NCBI GenBank assembly: GCA_963678705.1
Contig: OY783209.1
Location: 14,012,001 to 14,076,000 of the forward strand
DNA length: 64,000 nucleotides
Source of the DNA: Panorpa germanica
Taxonomy: Eukaryota > Arthropoda > Insecta > Mecoptera > Panorpidae
Direction of reading: 5' to 3'
Shown: positions 21,830 through 32,800 of the stretch, in pieces
Layout of the letters: each line of letters starts with the position of its first letter
Position numbering within the stretch: the first letter of the stretch is position 1
Program-made: the position numbers and the translations under genes
The notes under the pieces: generated by a model
What the model saw: the letters and a program-made list of their open reading frames with translations, nothing else
Databases searched by the model: none
Told to the model about the DNA's origin: nothing

Positions 21830-23400
21830 CCATCTTTTCTTAAATTTGGATGTAACATATAATAATCTCTTCCTTTTAACTGACTTTTGTTAATGAAAGC
21901 TTGGTTTCTCAAATTGAAGTTTAATTTTTTGATTATATTAAAAATTTCTTATGAAAGTAATTTCACTTTCATCTCAATTTCCAAATTTATTGATTCCTTT
22001 GCCAATTTATCCACAATTTCCACATAAATTTTATGGTATTATTTTTATTTATTATATTGAAATACATCTCCTTAATTTTGCATGTCAAAATATCATTATT
22101 TGATTTGTTATCATTAGAATTTAAATGTTTTAAAACACTTAAAGAATCCGTTATTATTATAATTTTATTATTGTTCATATTTTCATTAATTTCCAATGCT
22201 TTTAATTTTGCTAATTTTTCACCAGTATAAGAGCAAACTTTGTTATTTAATTTAAGTTTATCATATAATAAATTTATTTGTTCATATATAGCAAATTCTC
22301 CTTTATTTCTTTCTAAATCAATGTATATAATATTTTTGTAAAATTTGTATTAATTTGATGCATATGATTTAAAAAAAATTCATTATTTATCGTATTATTA
22401 AATATTTTTAATAATAATTGTGTGCTAATACATCCATGGTTTAATTAATGATTCAAAAGGAATAGAGTATATAGGAGATTTGGAATGTCTTTGTATATTT
22501 AGATCGTTTAATTTCATGTAATTATTTAATAAAATGGGTTTATTCTTTTTGTTTCTGTAAGAAAAGTTTTGAATAGATGTAGATAATAGCTTAATTTTAA
22601 CAATAATTTGGAATTTCGATAATGATTCACATTTAACATAAGCAGTTGGTTTCACATCACCAAGGAGTTGGTTTCTAAATTTTAATGGCTATATTGGATT
22701 CAGCTTGAAGTATATGAGCTGGGGTTGAAGACATGCAACCTAAAGCGATTCTTAATCTTCTGTATTGTATTCTATCCAATTTTAATAATCTTGATTTGGA
22801 AGCTGTACTAATTAATATACTTGAATAGTCTAAATGTAAACTAATAATAGCTTGATAAATTTGCAGTAAAGAGATAGGATGAGCTCTCCATTTACTTCCA
22901 GGTAGACTTCTTAAAACATTTATTCCTCTATTGCATTTAAGTATAATTTATTAATTTCAAAGCTCCAAGTAGATTTATTGTCAAACCAAATACCTAGTAC
23001 TTTTGTTCTATTTGATATAATAATATTTTTGTTATTATATATTATCCTCGGACTTGATATAATTTTATGTCTAGTAAAAATGACTGCTTGAGATTTTTCT
23101 ACTGAGATTTCTAATTGAATTTTGTCTCTTAATTTGCATAATATTTTATTAATTCGTTTCCTTAAACATTCTATGGATGGGCCAATACTATATAAAACAA
23201 TATCATCTGCAAATTGTAGAATAAATGAGTGGTCGTCTTTTAATTAGAAATGTGTTTAGAATATATCATGTATAACAGTGGATTAAGAATAGATCCTTGA
23301 GGTAGGCCTTTATTGCACGTTAAATAAAAGTAGTTTGTTATGTGTTGTTCAAAATGGGATACACATTTCGATATAATATTACGATTTTCTATTTAGAGAA
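21830..23400 (-). pseudogene. I-type LINE relic: reverse transcriptase and RNase H fragments
   Basis: Minus-strand translation across several frames shows GLPQGSILNPLLYMIY (RT motif B), FADDIVLY (motif C with both Asp), VEKSQAVIFTRHK, then PRIIYNNKN and VLGIWFDNKSTW. The lower-coordinate end carries IIIITDSLSVLKHL (21987-22196), the RNase H Asp-Ser strand. RT followed by RNase H is characteristic of I/R1-type LINEs and distinguishes it from the Jockey copy at the window start. Many stops and frame changes; inactive. Confidence 0.75.
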
Positions 23401-24230
23401 TGGGCTTGTGTCCTATGTCTTAATTTCTTTAAAACTGTACTATATATTGATAAAGTTGATTACTAGAACCTCAAATGTCGAATTATTTTTTAATAACTCC
23501 TTATATTTCAGGAGATATTAAGAATTAAAAAAAACATTTTAATGGCCCCAACGTTATAGAAAATTCCAAAGTCACATGTATTAAATATGCCATCTCTTTT
23601 ATACAACACAAACGCATACAAGTGATGGATCATTTACTACTAGCAGCTGAGTTGTGGTAACGGTTGTGATAACGACCAACGAGGAAAAATAATCTCGATT
23701 ACTTATTACTACTTTTATCTTATAAAACAAGCCGCATTACAGAAATTCCAATTTGATATACTATACCTCCGTAAACATTTGGATATTTATAAAAGTGCCA
23801 ATATACTCGTACATATATGTATTAATATTCACAAGCCCATTTACCCATTGCCCATTGTATTCTTTTGAATGATAATTAAACATATACTGTTAATTATCTG
23901 TTATAATTATTAAAAATAATATAAACTACTTAAGTAACATGCTGCACTGTAACTGTTTTGATTGTCAGTTAAGAAATTCACTATTAATAAACCAGCATGT
24001 AATACTTCCTTTGAATGCTGATAGAACAATATCAATTTTATTATTTTATCTAATTAACATATTTTTAATTATCAATATGAAAAATGATCAATAAATAAAA
24101 AACTAGAACTAAAACAAAAATGTGTTGATGTTTTTACCTTGATAGTTTTTTCAAGTTTATTTTCACAATTTCACTGGATGTTACTATTTCCTACTAATTT
24201 TTTTTTATTGTTGATGTGTTGTTGGCAACC
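23401..24230. other. No gene; contains dispersed repeat family S copy 1 (23545-23830)
   Basis: 23545-23830 resembles 29405-29720 in the same orientation; shared words include AACGTTA(T/C)AGAAAATTCCA, AATAATCTCGATTACTTA and CTCCGT(A/C)AAC(A/T)TT. Otherwise featureless. Confidence 0.5.
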
Positions 24231-24400
24231 AGGGTACTAGCACTCAGAGTAAAATTATTGGACATGGAATAAACCGCTTTAGGCGACCCGTGATGGAATA
24301 TTATATTCCAATGAACTAATATTTTCGGCGACTCAACATCTGAAGAGAAGGAAGAGTGAAGGGAAGTGAAGTGTAAACATTTTGAAGTGTACTCCCTTTA
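24231..24400 (+). mobile_element. Fragment of the CAGGGTAC MITE family
   Basis: CAGGGTACTAGCACTCAG at about 24231 matches the left tip of the element at 44326. The following CGGCGACTCAACAT...GAGTGAAGGGAAGTG matches its inner arm. No right end recognised; truncated copy. Confidence 0.55.
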
Positions 24401-24594
24401 TTGTTATCTCATTCTTGTTATCTTTGTCGTCATTGTAATCCTTCTCAACATCATCGTCATCATCTACAAAGAACAATTAACTTTCGTTATTACAATGACA
24501 TTAAATATTTATATTTTTGTATTTAAATTTATATATGACGAGGGTAAACACTAGTATTTTATAAATCTAAATTTTGATTTAAAAAAATATATGA

Positions 24595-24740
24595 AATAAA
24601 ATAATGATATAAAAAGAAAAAAACATTCAATGAAATACGATATATGTACTTACCATCGATTTCTACAATTCTTGCTGTTACAAACATTAGTTAAGTTAGG
24701 TAAAATAAAACATGTTTTTTAATTATTATTTAGCACACAA
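24595..24740 (-). repeat. Duplicated BEN-gene exon end with splice donor (copy 2)
   Basis: Minus strand: AAGAATTGTAGAAATCGATG, then GTAAGTACATATA. About 100 bp of adjoining sequence (AGTTAAGTTAGGTAAAATAA and beyond) match copy 1 at 15541-15655. Confidence 0.5.
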
Positions 24741-24756
24741 AGATTAAATCCTTCTT

Positions 24757-25222
24757 CAACAAAATCTAAGTACCAAATGATAGAAATCATAAATACCAAT
24801 AAATATAATATTATCTATCTCTATCCAACTCATTATTGCATCTATCTATCTATGTCTCTAACTCATTATTTCATATTCATTCAACCCTAAAAGGGATCTA
24901 TACTCCTCTTTTCATACTAAATAAAGTAAAGTTAACCTCTTTTCATCATAAACATTATTATATGACCCTGCCTTAGTCATAAACAAAATTATGATCCTAT
25001 CGTTTTATGTAATTCAAACTTTGTAAAGCTTTTTAAACTTAAGATGTTTAAAAAGAATTTTTCAATACCTGCTAAGGCTGTAACAAATAGATTCTACTGT
25101 TAAAAGATATAAATATGAAATAATGAGTTAGAGAGAGATAGATAGATGCAATGATGTGTTAGATAGGGATAGATAATGTTTTATTTATTGGTATTTAAGA
25201 TTTTTTTCACTTGGTACTTAGA
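24757..25222. mobile_element. Foldback element related to repeat family R
   Basis: About 130-bp arms (24757-24890 and 25085-25222) are inverted copies: AAAATCTAAGTACCAA, AATACCAATAAATA, CTATCTAT-rich tract, CTCATTATTTCATA. The core (24890-25080) is the inverted form of family R copies at 15740 and 28790. Terminal tetranucleotide GATA/CTAT tracts differ in length. A (TA)n tract follows at 25247-25262. Confidence 0.65.
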
Positions 25223-25286
25223 TTTTGATTACTTATATATGTATAAGTATATATATATATATACTACTTAGATTAGATTAATTTAC

Positions 25287-25678
25287 CTTGCTGAGAAAGT
25301 AGGCCAGAAAAAATATTTGCTTCATCTGATTTAGCTGATGGTGGCGGTAGACTTTTTGCGACGAATCAGCTAAATTTCCGTCAGAATCATGTTGTGGAGC
25401 TTATTTTCTTATCTTCTACACAAATATAAAAATAAAGTAAATGAAAGTAAAATAAAGTATAGTAAAAATTCAATAAAAAACGATATGTACTTACTATCGA
25501 TTTCTACAATTTTCGCAAGTACTTTTGATTCCATGTTGTTTTCGTAATCTTGCCACATTAATTGTAAAACACACCCGATAACACGTTTACTTTTTGGAAT
25601 GATGGTTAATGGATTAACATCTTTATGATTGTTTTCAATCCAATAAATTAGAGTGAATTTTTTAATTTATTTCACCAT
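25287..25678 (-). pseudogene. BEN-domain-type protein, N-terminal exons (damaged)
   Basis: Exon 1 (25678-25495): after ATG GTG AAA comes an in-frame TAA, then open sequence FTLIYWIENNHKDVNPL, IPKSKRVIGCVLQLMWQDY and MESKVLAKIVEID, ending at a GTAAGT donor (25489-25494). This is the style of the N-terminal exon of insect BEN-domain proteins (short beta-rich module before a linker). An 80-bp interval ends in a TTTGTGTAG acceptor (25416-25418); exon 2 (25415-25287) gives NLADSS and SLPPPSAKSDEAN in two frames before a GTAAAT donor. One nonsense codon and at least one frameshift suggest a pseudogene. The mariner at 25693 sits just upstream and may have separated it from its promoter. No BEN domain itself is present here. 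Confidence 0.45.
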
Positions 25679-25692
25679 GATTTATTTATATA

Positions 25693-26980
25693 GCACATGT
25701 GCTGAAAAGTCCCGGGCCTAACACATAGATGGCGCTAGTTTTATTGCATTCACCTTTTTTCAGTTAATACTAACCTTCAAAAGACAGCTGTTAAAATTTC
25801 ATGATATTCTATTTAGTAGTTTGTGAGTTATTCTGCTAAGAGTGACGCTACTTTTGTTATTTTCAAAACAATGGATCAAAAACAATTTCGTGTTTTAATT
25901 TTACACTGCTTCTTGATGGGAAAAAATACTGTTCAAGCGAAGCAATGGCTTGAAAAGTGTTATGGGGACTCCGCTCCATCAGAAACAACAATAAAACGTT
26001 GGTTTGCTGACTTCAAACGTGGTCGTAGAGACACCGATGATGCAGAACGCAGTGGACGTCCAAATGAGGCGGTAACACCAGAAAACATAAAAGACACAAA
26101 ATCGTTTTGAATGATCGAAAAGTGAAGTTGCGTGAGTTAGCTGACATCGTAAAGATATCAAAAGAACGTGTTGGCTTTATATTGCATGAGCATTTGACTA
26201 TGAGAAAGCTCTCTTCAAAGTGGGTGCCGCGTTTGCTTACTGTTGACCAAAAACGAGAACGTGTTGATGATTCTGAGCAGTGTTTGGCCATGTTTAAACG
26301 TAACAAACCGGAATTTTTGCGTCGATATGTGACAATGGATGAAACATGGATCCATCACTTCACTCCGGAATCAAAACGATCGTCATCTGAGTGGACAGAA
26401 ACTGGTGAACCTCGTCCAAAGCGCCCGAAAGCACAACAATCGGCTGGAAAGGTTATGGCCTCGGTATTTTGGGATGTGCGTGGTGTAATATTCATCGACT
26501 ATCTTGAGAAAGGAAATACCATTAACAGTGAATATTATATAGCGGTATTGGAGCGTTTGAAGGCCGAAATTGCAAAGAAACGATCGCATATGGCAAAGAA
26601 AATTTTTTTGTTTCATCAAGACAACGCACCGTGTCACAAGTCAATCAAAACAATGGCAAAACTACATGAATTGAACTTCGAATTGCTCCCACATCCACCG
26701 TATTCGCCAGATTTGGCTCCAACGACTACTGCCTGTTCGCAGACCTGAAAAAAATGCTCGCCGGTAAGAAATTTTGCACGAACGAAGAGGTTATCGCTGA
26801 AAGTGAGGCCTATTTTGAGGCAAAAGATAAATCGTTCTAAAAAAGTGGTATTGAAATGTTAGAGCGGCGCTGGAATGATTGCCTTGCTCTTAATGGAGAT
26901 TGCGTTGATGAATAAAGCTAATTTTGAACCAAAAAAACTGTGTTTTCTTTGTTAGGCCCGGGACTTTTCAGCCCATGTGT
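25693..26980 (+). mobile_element. mariner transposon, full length, TA-flanked
   Basis: Imperfect TIRs of about 33 bp: the left begins GCACATGTGCTGAAAAGTCC and the right, read inward, ACACATGGGCTGAAAAGTCC; both continue CCGGGCCTAACA. Flanked by TA at 25691-25692 and 26981-26982. It encodes one damaged transposase. Length of about 1.29 kb is normal for mariner. Confidence 0.92.
25871..26915 (+). pseudogene. mariner transposase (frameshifted)
   Basis: Begins MDQKQFRVLILHCFLMGKN with the paired helix-turn-helix region (AKQWLEKCYGDSAPSETTIKRW) and the GRRDTDDAERSGRP linker. A one-base loss near 26096-26108 shifts frame; the catalytic part continues WVPRLLT (usual WVPHELT), MDETW (first Asp) and HQDNAPCH (second Asp). 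A second one-base loss falls at about 26722, directly before the codon for the third Asp of the DD34D triad (SPDLAP then DYCLF in the next frame). A TAA at 26838-26840 interrupts the tail, which otherwise ends RRWNDCLALNGDCVDE. Cut-and-paste transposase at TA sites; this copy cannot make protein. Confidence 0.92.
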
Positions 26981-26982
26981 TA

Positions 26983-28640
26983 GATGCAAGTTTGTTTAAT
27001 TCTACCAGTGTAAGTTGGTGCTAACATGTTTCTTATCTGACGGTTTTGTAGCAAAGAGAAATTTTATTGATACTTGGGAACTAAAGCAAGCAATATTCTG
27101 GAGAGGAGAGGATAGTTTTAGGAAACAAACATCCTGTGTGTGACGTCACTGAAAAAACCCAAAAGCAGAAGGCGCTGGTTTTATGTACCTGATAACCAAA
27201 ATAGATCTATTAAAACCCTAAATCTGAAATAAGTAGCAAACTAATATATATTGAAATTTATACTAAATGATGTATTGAGATGGCATAATGTTTTTAAATT
27301 AATACATTTCACGTTCTACATTCTTACGCTATACAATATATTGGTGATAATTATCAGTTACACTTAAGTTTAATTTTATATTTTCTTAAAATGTCGAATT
27401 GTCACTGCATTCAAAACTTATGCCTGTGTAATGGAAATCATTATGCAGTTACCCGAAAAATTATCACTGATGATTATTGATGATTATTTACTAGTTCGTG
27501 AAGACAGACATATGTATAATACTGCCTCTTTCTTACATAAATGCCATCTAGATAAATCAATAGAATTAGTATCGATTAACAATATAATGACTGTTGTGTC
27601 AGTTTGTGTTTATATGAATATTGATAATCAAATGTACATTGGAATACCTACTAACTTGTATGAACTTTAATAATCACCAAATAAATGTTGTTGTAAGTAC
27701 GCATAAGTCGTACTTATCCTTTCTATTTTTAATATAAATGTTATTTATTTTATAAGAATTATATTATGTTATCTTTAATTTTAGTATTAAGATTGTAACA
27801 AATAATTGTTTAAATTTAGCGCTTGTAAACATTGACTCTGGTCTGTGGTTATTTTATATTGTTATTTAATTTTTGGCAACACTGAACTAGTATTGTATGA
27901 TGTAAAGTTAACAAACAAATTGTTAATATACCAATTTGTACGCTAGTCAGAACGCCAGTCTCATCCTAGTCTCACGCTGAGTCTCAAGTGCTCATGATTA
28001 TCAGTTTTACTTCGTTCGTACAATAACTCTAATTGTAACATCAAGTATTCTACTGTAAGCACGTTTTCACTATTAATCAATTTATAACACTAGAATTTAC
28101 ATTTTGTTCTATATCTGGCATCTTTATTAATCTAATAAAATACTATTGTAATTAAGTATGCAGATATAATATTACAACGAATAAATGATATATTTTAATA
28201 AAAGTGTTTGTATTAATAGTATTTAAAAGATACTAATTGTTCCAACGTCGTATGTCGCAACAAGGGTATACTTTAGACCGCTCAAGTATTCACAAATTGC
28301 AACAATACTCCGTTTTAACAAGAATCCTGTTAATCATCTTAAAGAGAGTTAGTTCTTATCAACGTGAGTGATTCAAGAAGGTGGATGATCGTCAACTGAA
28401 GAGTCTACTTCCAGAAACTAGCAACACGGCGTGATGTATTAGCAAGCTGAGTAATCTCCACATAGAACGAGCATCCGACCTCTTTTTACAACATTGATGT
28501 CAGGTGTAACATCCGCCCTTCTAATCAACTCACAACAATGTATACCCATGTATAAGTATTTCTAGAATTATTTATAATTTTTTTTTTGATATATGAATTC
28601 ATATTTAAGTATAGTTCCGAATAAAATTTAAACATTTATT
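26983..28640. other. No clear gene; possible LTR-like segment 27890-28520
   Basis: A 79-codon plus-strand ORF at 27431-27670 resembles nothing known to me and is probably chance. From about 27890, regularly spaced GTCTCA words, poly(A)-like AATAAA sites (28133, 28179) and a later GATGTCAGGTGTAACATCC word could be an LTR and primer-binding area, but no second LTR or pol gene is seen. Confidence 0.25.
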
Positions 28641-28689
28641 TCAGGAGACTTACAAAAATTTACATTTATAAAGAACTTAAGGAAATTTT

Positions 28690-29050
28690 TATTTTCATAA
28701 ATATGTACATAACAATATTATTACTTATAAGTGAAGAGAGAGAGAGATAGATTATATCTATCTATCTCTCTCTTACTTATTATTTCATATTCGTCCCTTA
28801 ACAATAAAATCCATATTATACACCCATAGCCGGTATTGACATTCCCTTTGACAATCTTAAGTTTAAAAAATATTTACAAAGTTTGAATTACATAAAACGA
28901 TAGGATCATAATTTTGTTTATGACGAAGGCAGGGTCATATAATAATGTTTATGATGAGAAGGGGTTTACTTTACTTTATTTAGTATGAAAAGAGGAGTAT
29001 AGATCCCTTTTACGGTTAGGATAGGTCTAAAATTTCGACTCGGGATTGCA
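28690..29050 (+). repeat. Dispersed repeat family R, copy 3
   Basis: Same orientation and same right boundary (TTCGACTCGGG) as copy 1 at 15660-16040. It begins after a near-palindromic tract at about 28736-28780, GAGAGAGAGATAG with its complement CTATCTCTCTC. Confidence 0.6.
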
Positions 29051-29404
29051 CGTTGCAATGATGGTGAAAAACGCCATGGAGGTGGACATTCACGGCAAAA
29101 CGCAGTTTAATTGACAACAAATCTCAATATGTCTGCTTTTAGTGTAACAGTGGCAGATTCATTAATTATCGATACATTGTTGCTTACTATTTAGGAACCA
29201 ATGTAAAGGCTCATAGTTAAACTAGAACGTAGATTTTTTATTTTTTTATAATTGTTAAGACGCCTAACTGGCAGTACAATATTTAGTTTAACTATTTCTT
29301 TATCAATATAACCATTTCGCATATTTTTATAATTTGATTAAGAAACGGCTTTCGGAAATAAATTTAAATTAATATATATATATATATATTAAATATTAAA
29401 GAAA

Positions 29405-29720
29405 TTCAACGTTACAGAAAATTCCATAGCATGGTACGAAACATCCGCCGATTTGATGTCTGTTGTATAGAACAGACGCATACGAGTATGTGTATGATAC
29501 ATCTTTTTATACTAACAGCTGCGTTGTGTATCACATGAAGTATTATATTACAAAGGTTGTGAAAAATGAAAAATAATCTCGATTACTTAGCTCTCTGTGA
29601 CGTATTATACATATCTAAAACATGCGGCAAAACTGAAATCAAAATTTAATATACCTATAACTCCGTCAACTTTAGGATATTTAAAAATAATAAAAAGGTC
29701 AATAACACGTATACTAAAAT
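29405..29720 (+). repeat. Dispersed repeat family S, copy 2
   Basis: Resembles 23545-23830 over about 290 bp. Preceded by an (AT)n tract at 29374-29390. No coding content. Confidence 0.5.
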
Positions 29721-29765
29721 TTATTTCAAAATTAATAAAGGTCTCCTAAGAGTTCACAATGCTAT

Positions 29766-29839
29766 TCAAACTACTGAGTATTTCTTGTCTTCCTCGAGGA
29801 ACCATGGGCGCCAATCATTTAACTCATTCAACCACCGGG
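29766..29839 (-). CDS. CRAL-TRIO gene, last exon
   Basis: 74 nt from a CTTTCTTTAG acceptor to TGA (29766-29768), separated from the previous exon by a 69-bp intron. Encodes RWLNELNDWRPWFLEEDKKY and a short tail; the W-x-x-WFLEE(D) ending is characteristic of insect CRAL-TRIO proteins. Confidence 0.82.
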
Positions 29840-32800
29840 CTAAAGAAAGAAATGTCATTATTTATTACATTGAACATAATACGGGGATTTATAAGTAACG
29901 GTTCTTACCCTGCACTTGATCCACATCGTCTTGTTTACCTCCCAGTTTCTTCGTCAAGAGTTCTGGTTCAACGGAGCGATGGAGGGACGCCAAGTTGTCG
30001 TGAATGACAAACTGAAATATCGTACGTGCAGTGATTTATAGCTCCTAATTAGTAATATTACTAAATGTGTCTTTGAAGCCATTATTGAAAATAGTTTCTA
30101 AGCGGAATAATAGATGTGGATAACATCATAATAGTTTGCTTAATTAAGAAACAATTGAACTAATGCAGTGGCATATTATTTTTATATAAGTGTTTCATAT
30201 TCAACCTATTTGCTGTCTACAATACACATACCTTACAGCCAATGCTTTTAAAACCATAAATTAATATCGATAAATATAAATCTATTCATATATAAATTTA
30301 TTTTTTATAATGCTGTGTTTATTAATTCAATCTTTTAGGTAAAATTTCGTAATTTGGGTAAAATATGGATTGTATCCTACACTTTTTTGTAATGCGGAAA
30401 TTAGTAATTCTTCGCTTATACGAAATTTTCACTGGAGGCAGCAACAACTACTGAACATATGAGTCTTGCTTCTAAACTGTTCTAAAGTAATGATCCGGTC
30501 AATTTAAACATAAAAATAGTGGTCAAATAACAAAAAATGCCGGAGAGCCAAATATTGGTGGAGAGCTGGGGTTTACCATTATAAATAAAGTTTTAAAAAT
30601 CCAAATCGATTCTATGTGTGCTTCAAAAGTTATTCGGGGTCAAAGGTCAAAATTTGAGGTTTTTTCTATTTTTCTCGAAAACGGTAAGTTTTATCAAAAA
30701 AAAAAAACCTCAAACCAAAGTTGTAGATCTTAAAATTCTCTGCTAATATGGTTCTTACGATTTTTTCCCTAAGAGTTACCATTCCTGAGATATCGCGATT
30801 CTAAGAGTCACATTATACTCGTACATGATATGCACACATTTCCACGCCACCTGTGAGGTAGTGTACTCGGCGCGTTTTTTTTGCAATTGCAAAAAAGAGT
30901 GTTGAGGAGTTTTTTCTGGAGCAGGTGGGAGTAAAGTTTAAATCGTTTCCAGAGTATTATCTATCAATTTCCAACCCCAGTCTTCTGGGTTCAGTTGATT
31001 GCCTAGCCATGTTTGAACTTGATAGTATACTCGATACAAGTGTTGAATAGTCTTAAATTATCCTAAAATTGTCATGACAGTTAGTAGAGTAAGCCTACAG
31101 GTGAAACCACGGTAAAACAAACGCGCCGAGTACACTACCTCACAGGTGGCATGGAAATGTATGCATATCAACTCTTACGAAAAAAATCATAACGACCATT
31201 TTTGTAGAGAATTTTAAGATCTACAACTTTGGTTTAAGGTTTTTTTTTTGATAAAACTTACCGTTTTCGAGAAAATTCCAAAAAACCTCAAATTTTGACC
31301 TTTGACCCCGAATAAATTTTGAAGCACACATTGAATCGATGGGGGTTTTTAAAACTTTATTTGTAATGATAAACCCCAGCTCTCCACCAATATTTGACTC
31401 TCCGGCATTTTTTGTTATTTCAAATGTCTATCTTAACCGGACTATAAGTGCATATAAATACATATATAATACTAGCTGTCCCGGCCACGCGTTGCTGTGA
31501 CTAACGTTTAGCGCCATCTATTGAATATTTACTCAATCTAGTCAACAGATGTCGCCATCATCGTCGCCAGATGTCATATACAGATAATTAATAGACAAAT
31601 AATTTGCAATAAGATAATATTGCAATCATAAATTGAGATGTAAGCTATCCTATCTTTCAAGTTGGATCAAACTGCACACGGTGTACAAATTTGATTAAAA
31701 TCGGTTAAGTAGTTTAGGAGTCCATCGCGGAGAGACAACGTGACACGTAATTTATATATATTAAGAAGAAGAAGATATTAATATAATTGAGACTATGGAT
31801 GTTCGACAGATTGATAACCAGTATGATGATGTATGGAGCAAGAGAAGTTGGAAAGAATCCAAGAGAGATACATTAAATGGATACCAGGGCTGGACAGGTG
31901 CACGACAGGATACATGATAATGAAGGAAATAAAAAGGGGCAAGATAAGAATTAAAACAGGTGGAAGAGCAGTAAAATATGAGGAGAAAATGAGCAGTGTT
32001 GAAAGCTAAATTTTAAGGAAAATAAGAGTGGTGAGTAGAAAGAAGGGAGGGGGGGGGAGAGGAATCTTAAAAAAAAGAAAGGAGTATTTTGAAAGGAATA
32101 GAATGGCGATCGAGGACGCAGAGAGAAGAAGAGAAGGAGGCGCAAGTGTGGAAGAAGAGCTAAGGAGAAGGGATAAGGAGATACAGCAACAGGAAAGAAT
32201 GGGCAAAATCGAGAAAAGCAATTACAACACAAGATATAAAAGGATTTGGGCGAGAGATATACCTCAGTACTTAATAGAAAAAGATATAAAAAACATGAGA
32301 AGAATAGCAAGATTTAGATTGGGAAATGAGGAGAAAGGAAACAGATACTGGGAAAGTAGTGAGGAAAGAATGTGTAGAGTGTGGGGAATGGAGGACGAAA
32401 CACTGGAGCACATTAAGTTTGATTGTCAGGAAAAAGTAGTGAGCGAGATGAGTATTGGGCAGCTATTAAAGGGAGGCAGTGAAGGAAAGAAGTGGATGGC
32501 GGAAATAGAAAAAAGGAAAGAAAAACAGAACAATAAATAATCTCGTATCTGGGTTGCATGGGGAACATGAAGAGAGAGGAAGTATTAAAAGAGGCAGTGA
32601 AGGAAAGCAGAAGAAAGAGAGAAGTAGTGAGGAAACAGTTAAGGAGATAAGAACAAGAGGTGGATGACGGAGATAGAGACAATAATAAAATAGTACAGGA
32701 AGAGAGTCAAGAAGAAATAGGAAAGGAAGAGAGTCAAGAAGAAATAGTAAAGGTAGAGAAATAATGAGGAGTAAGGAGCAAGCAAATATAGGAACAAGAG

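Noticed and set aside
24790..25210. Regularly repeated short words reminiscent of a CRISPR-like array
   Set aside because: They are GATA/CTAT microsatellites in the arms of a foldback element in a eukaryotic genome; no repeat-spacer periodicity.
27431..27670. 79-codon ORF with Met start
   Set aside because: No family resemblance, ordinary AT-rich composition and no splice or promoter support; likely chance.
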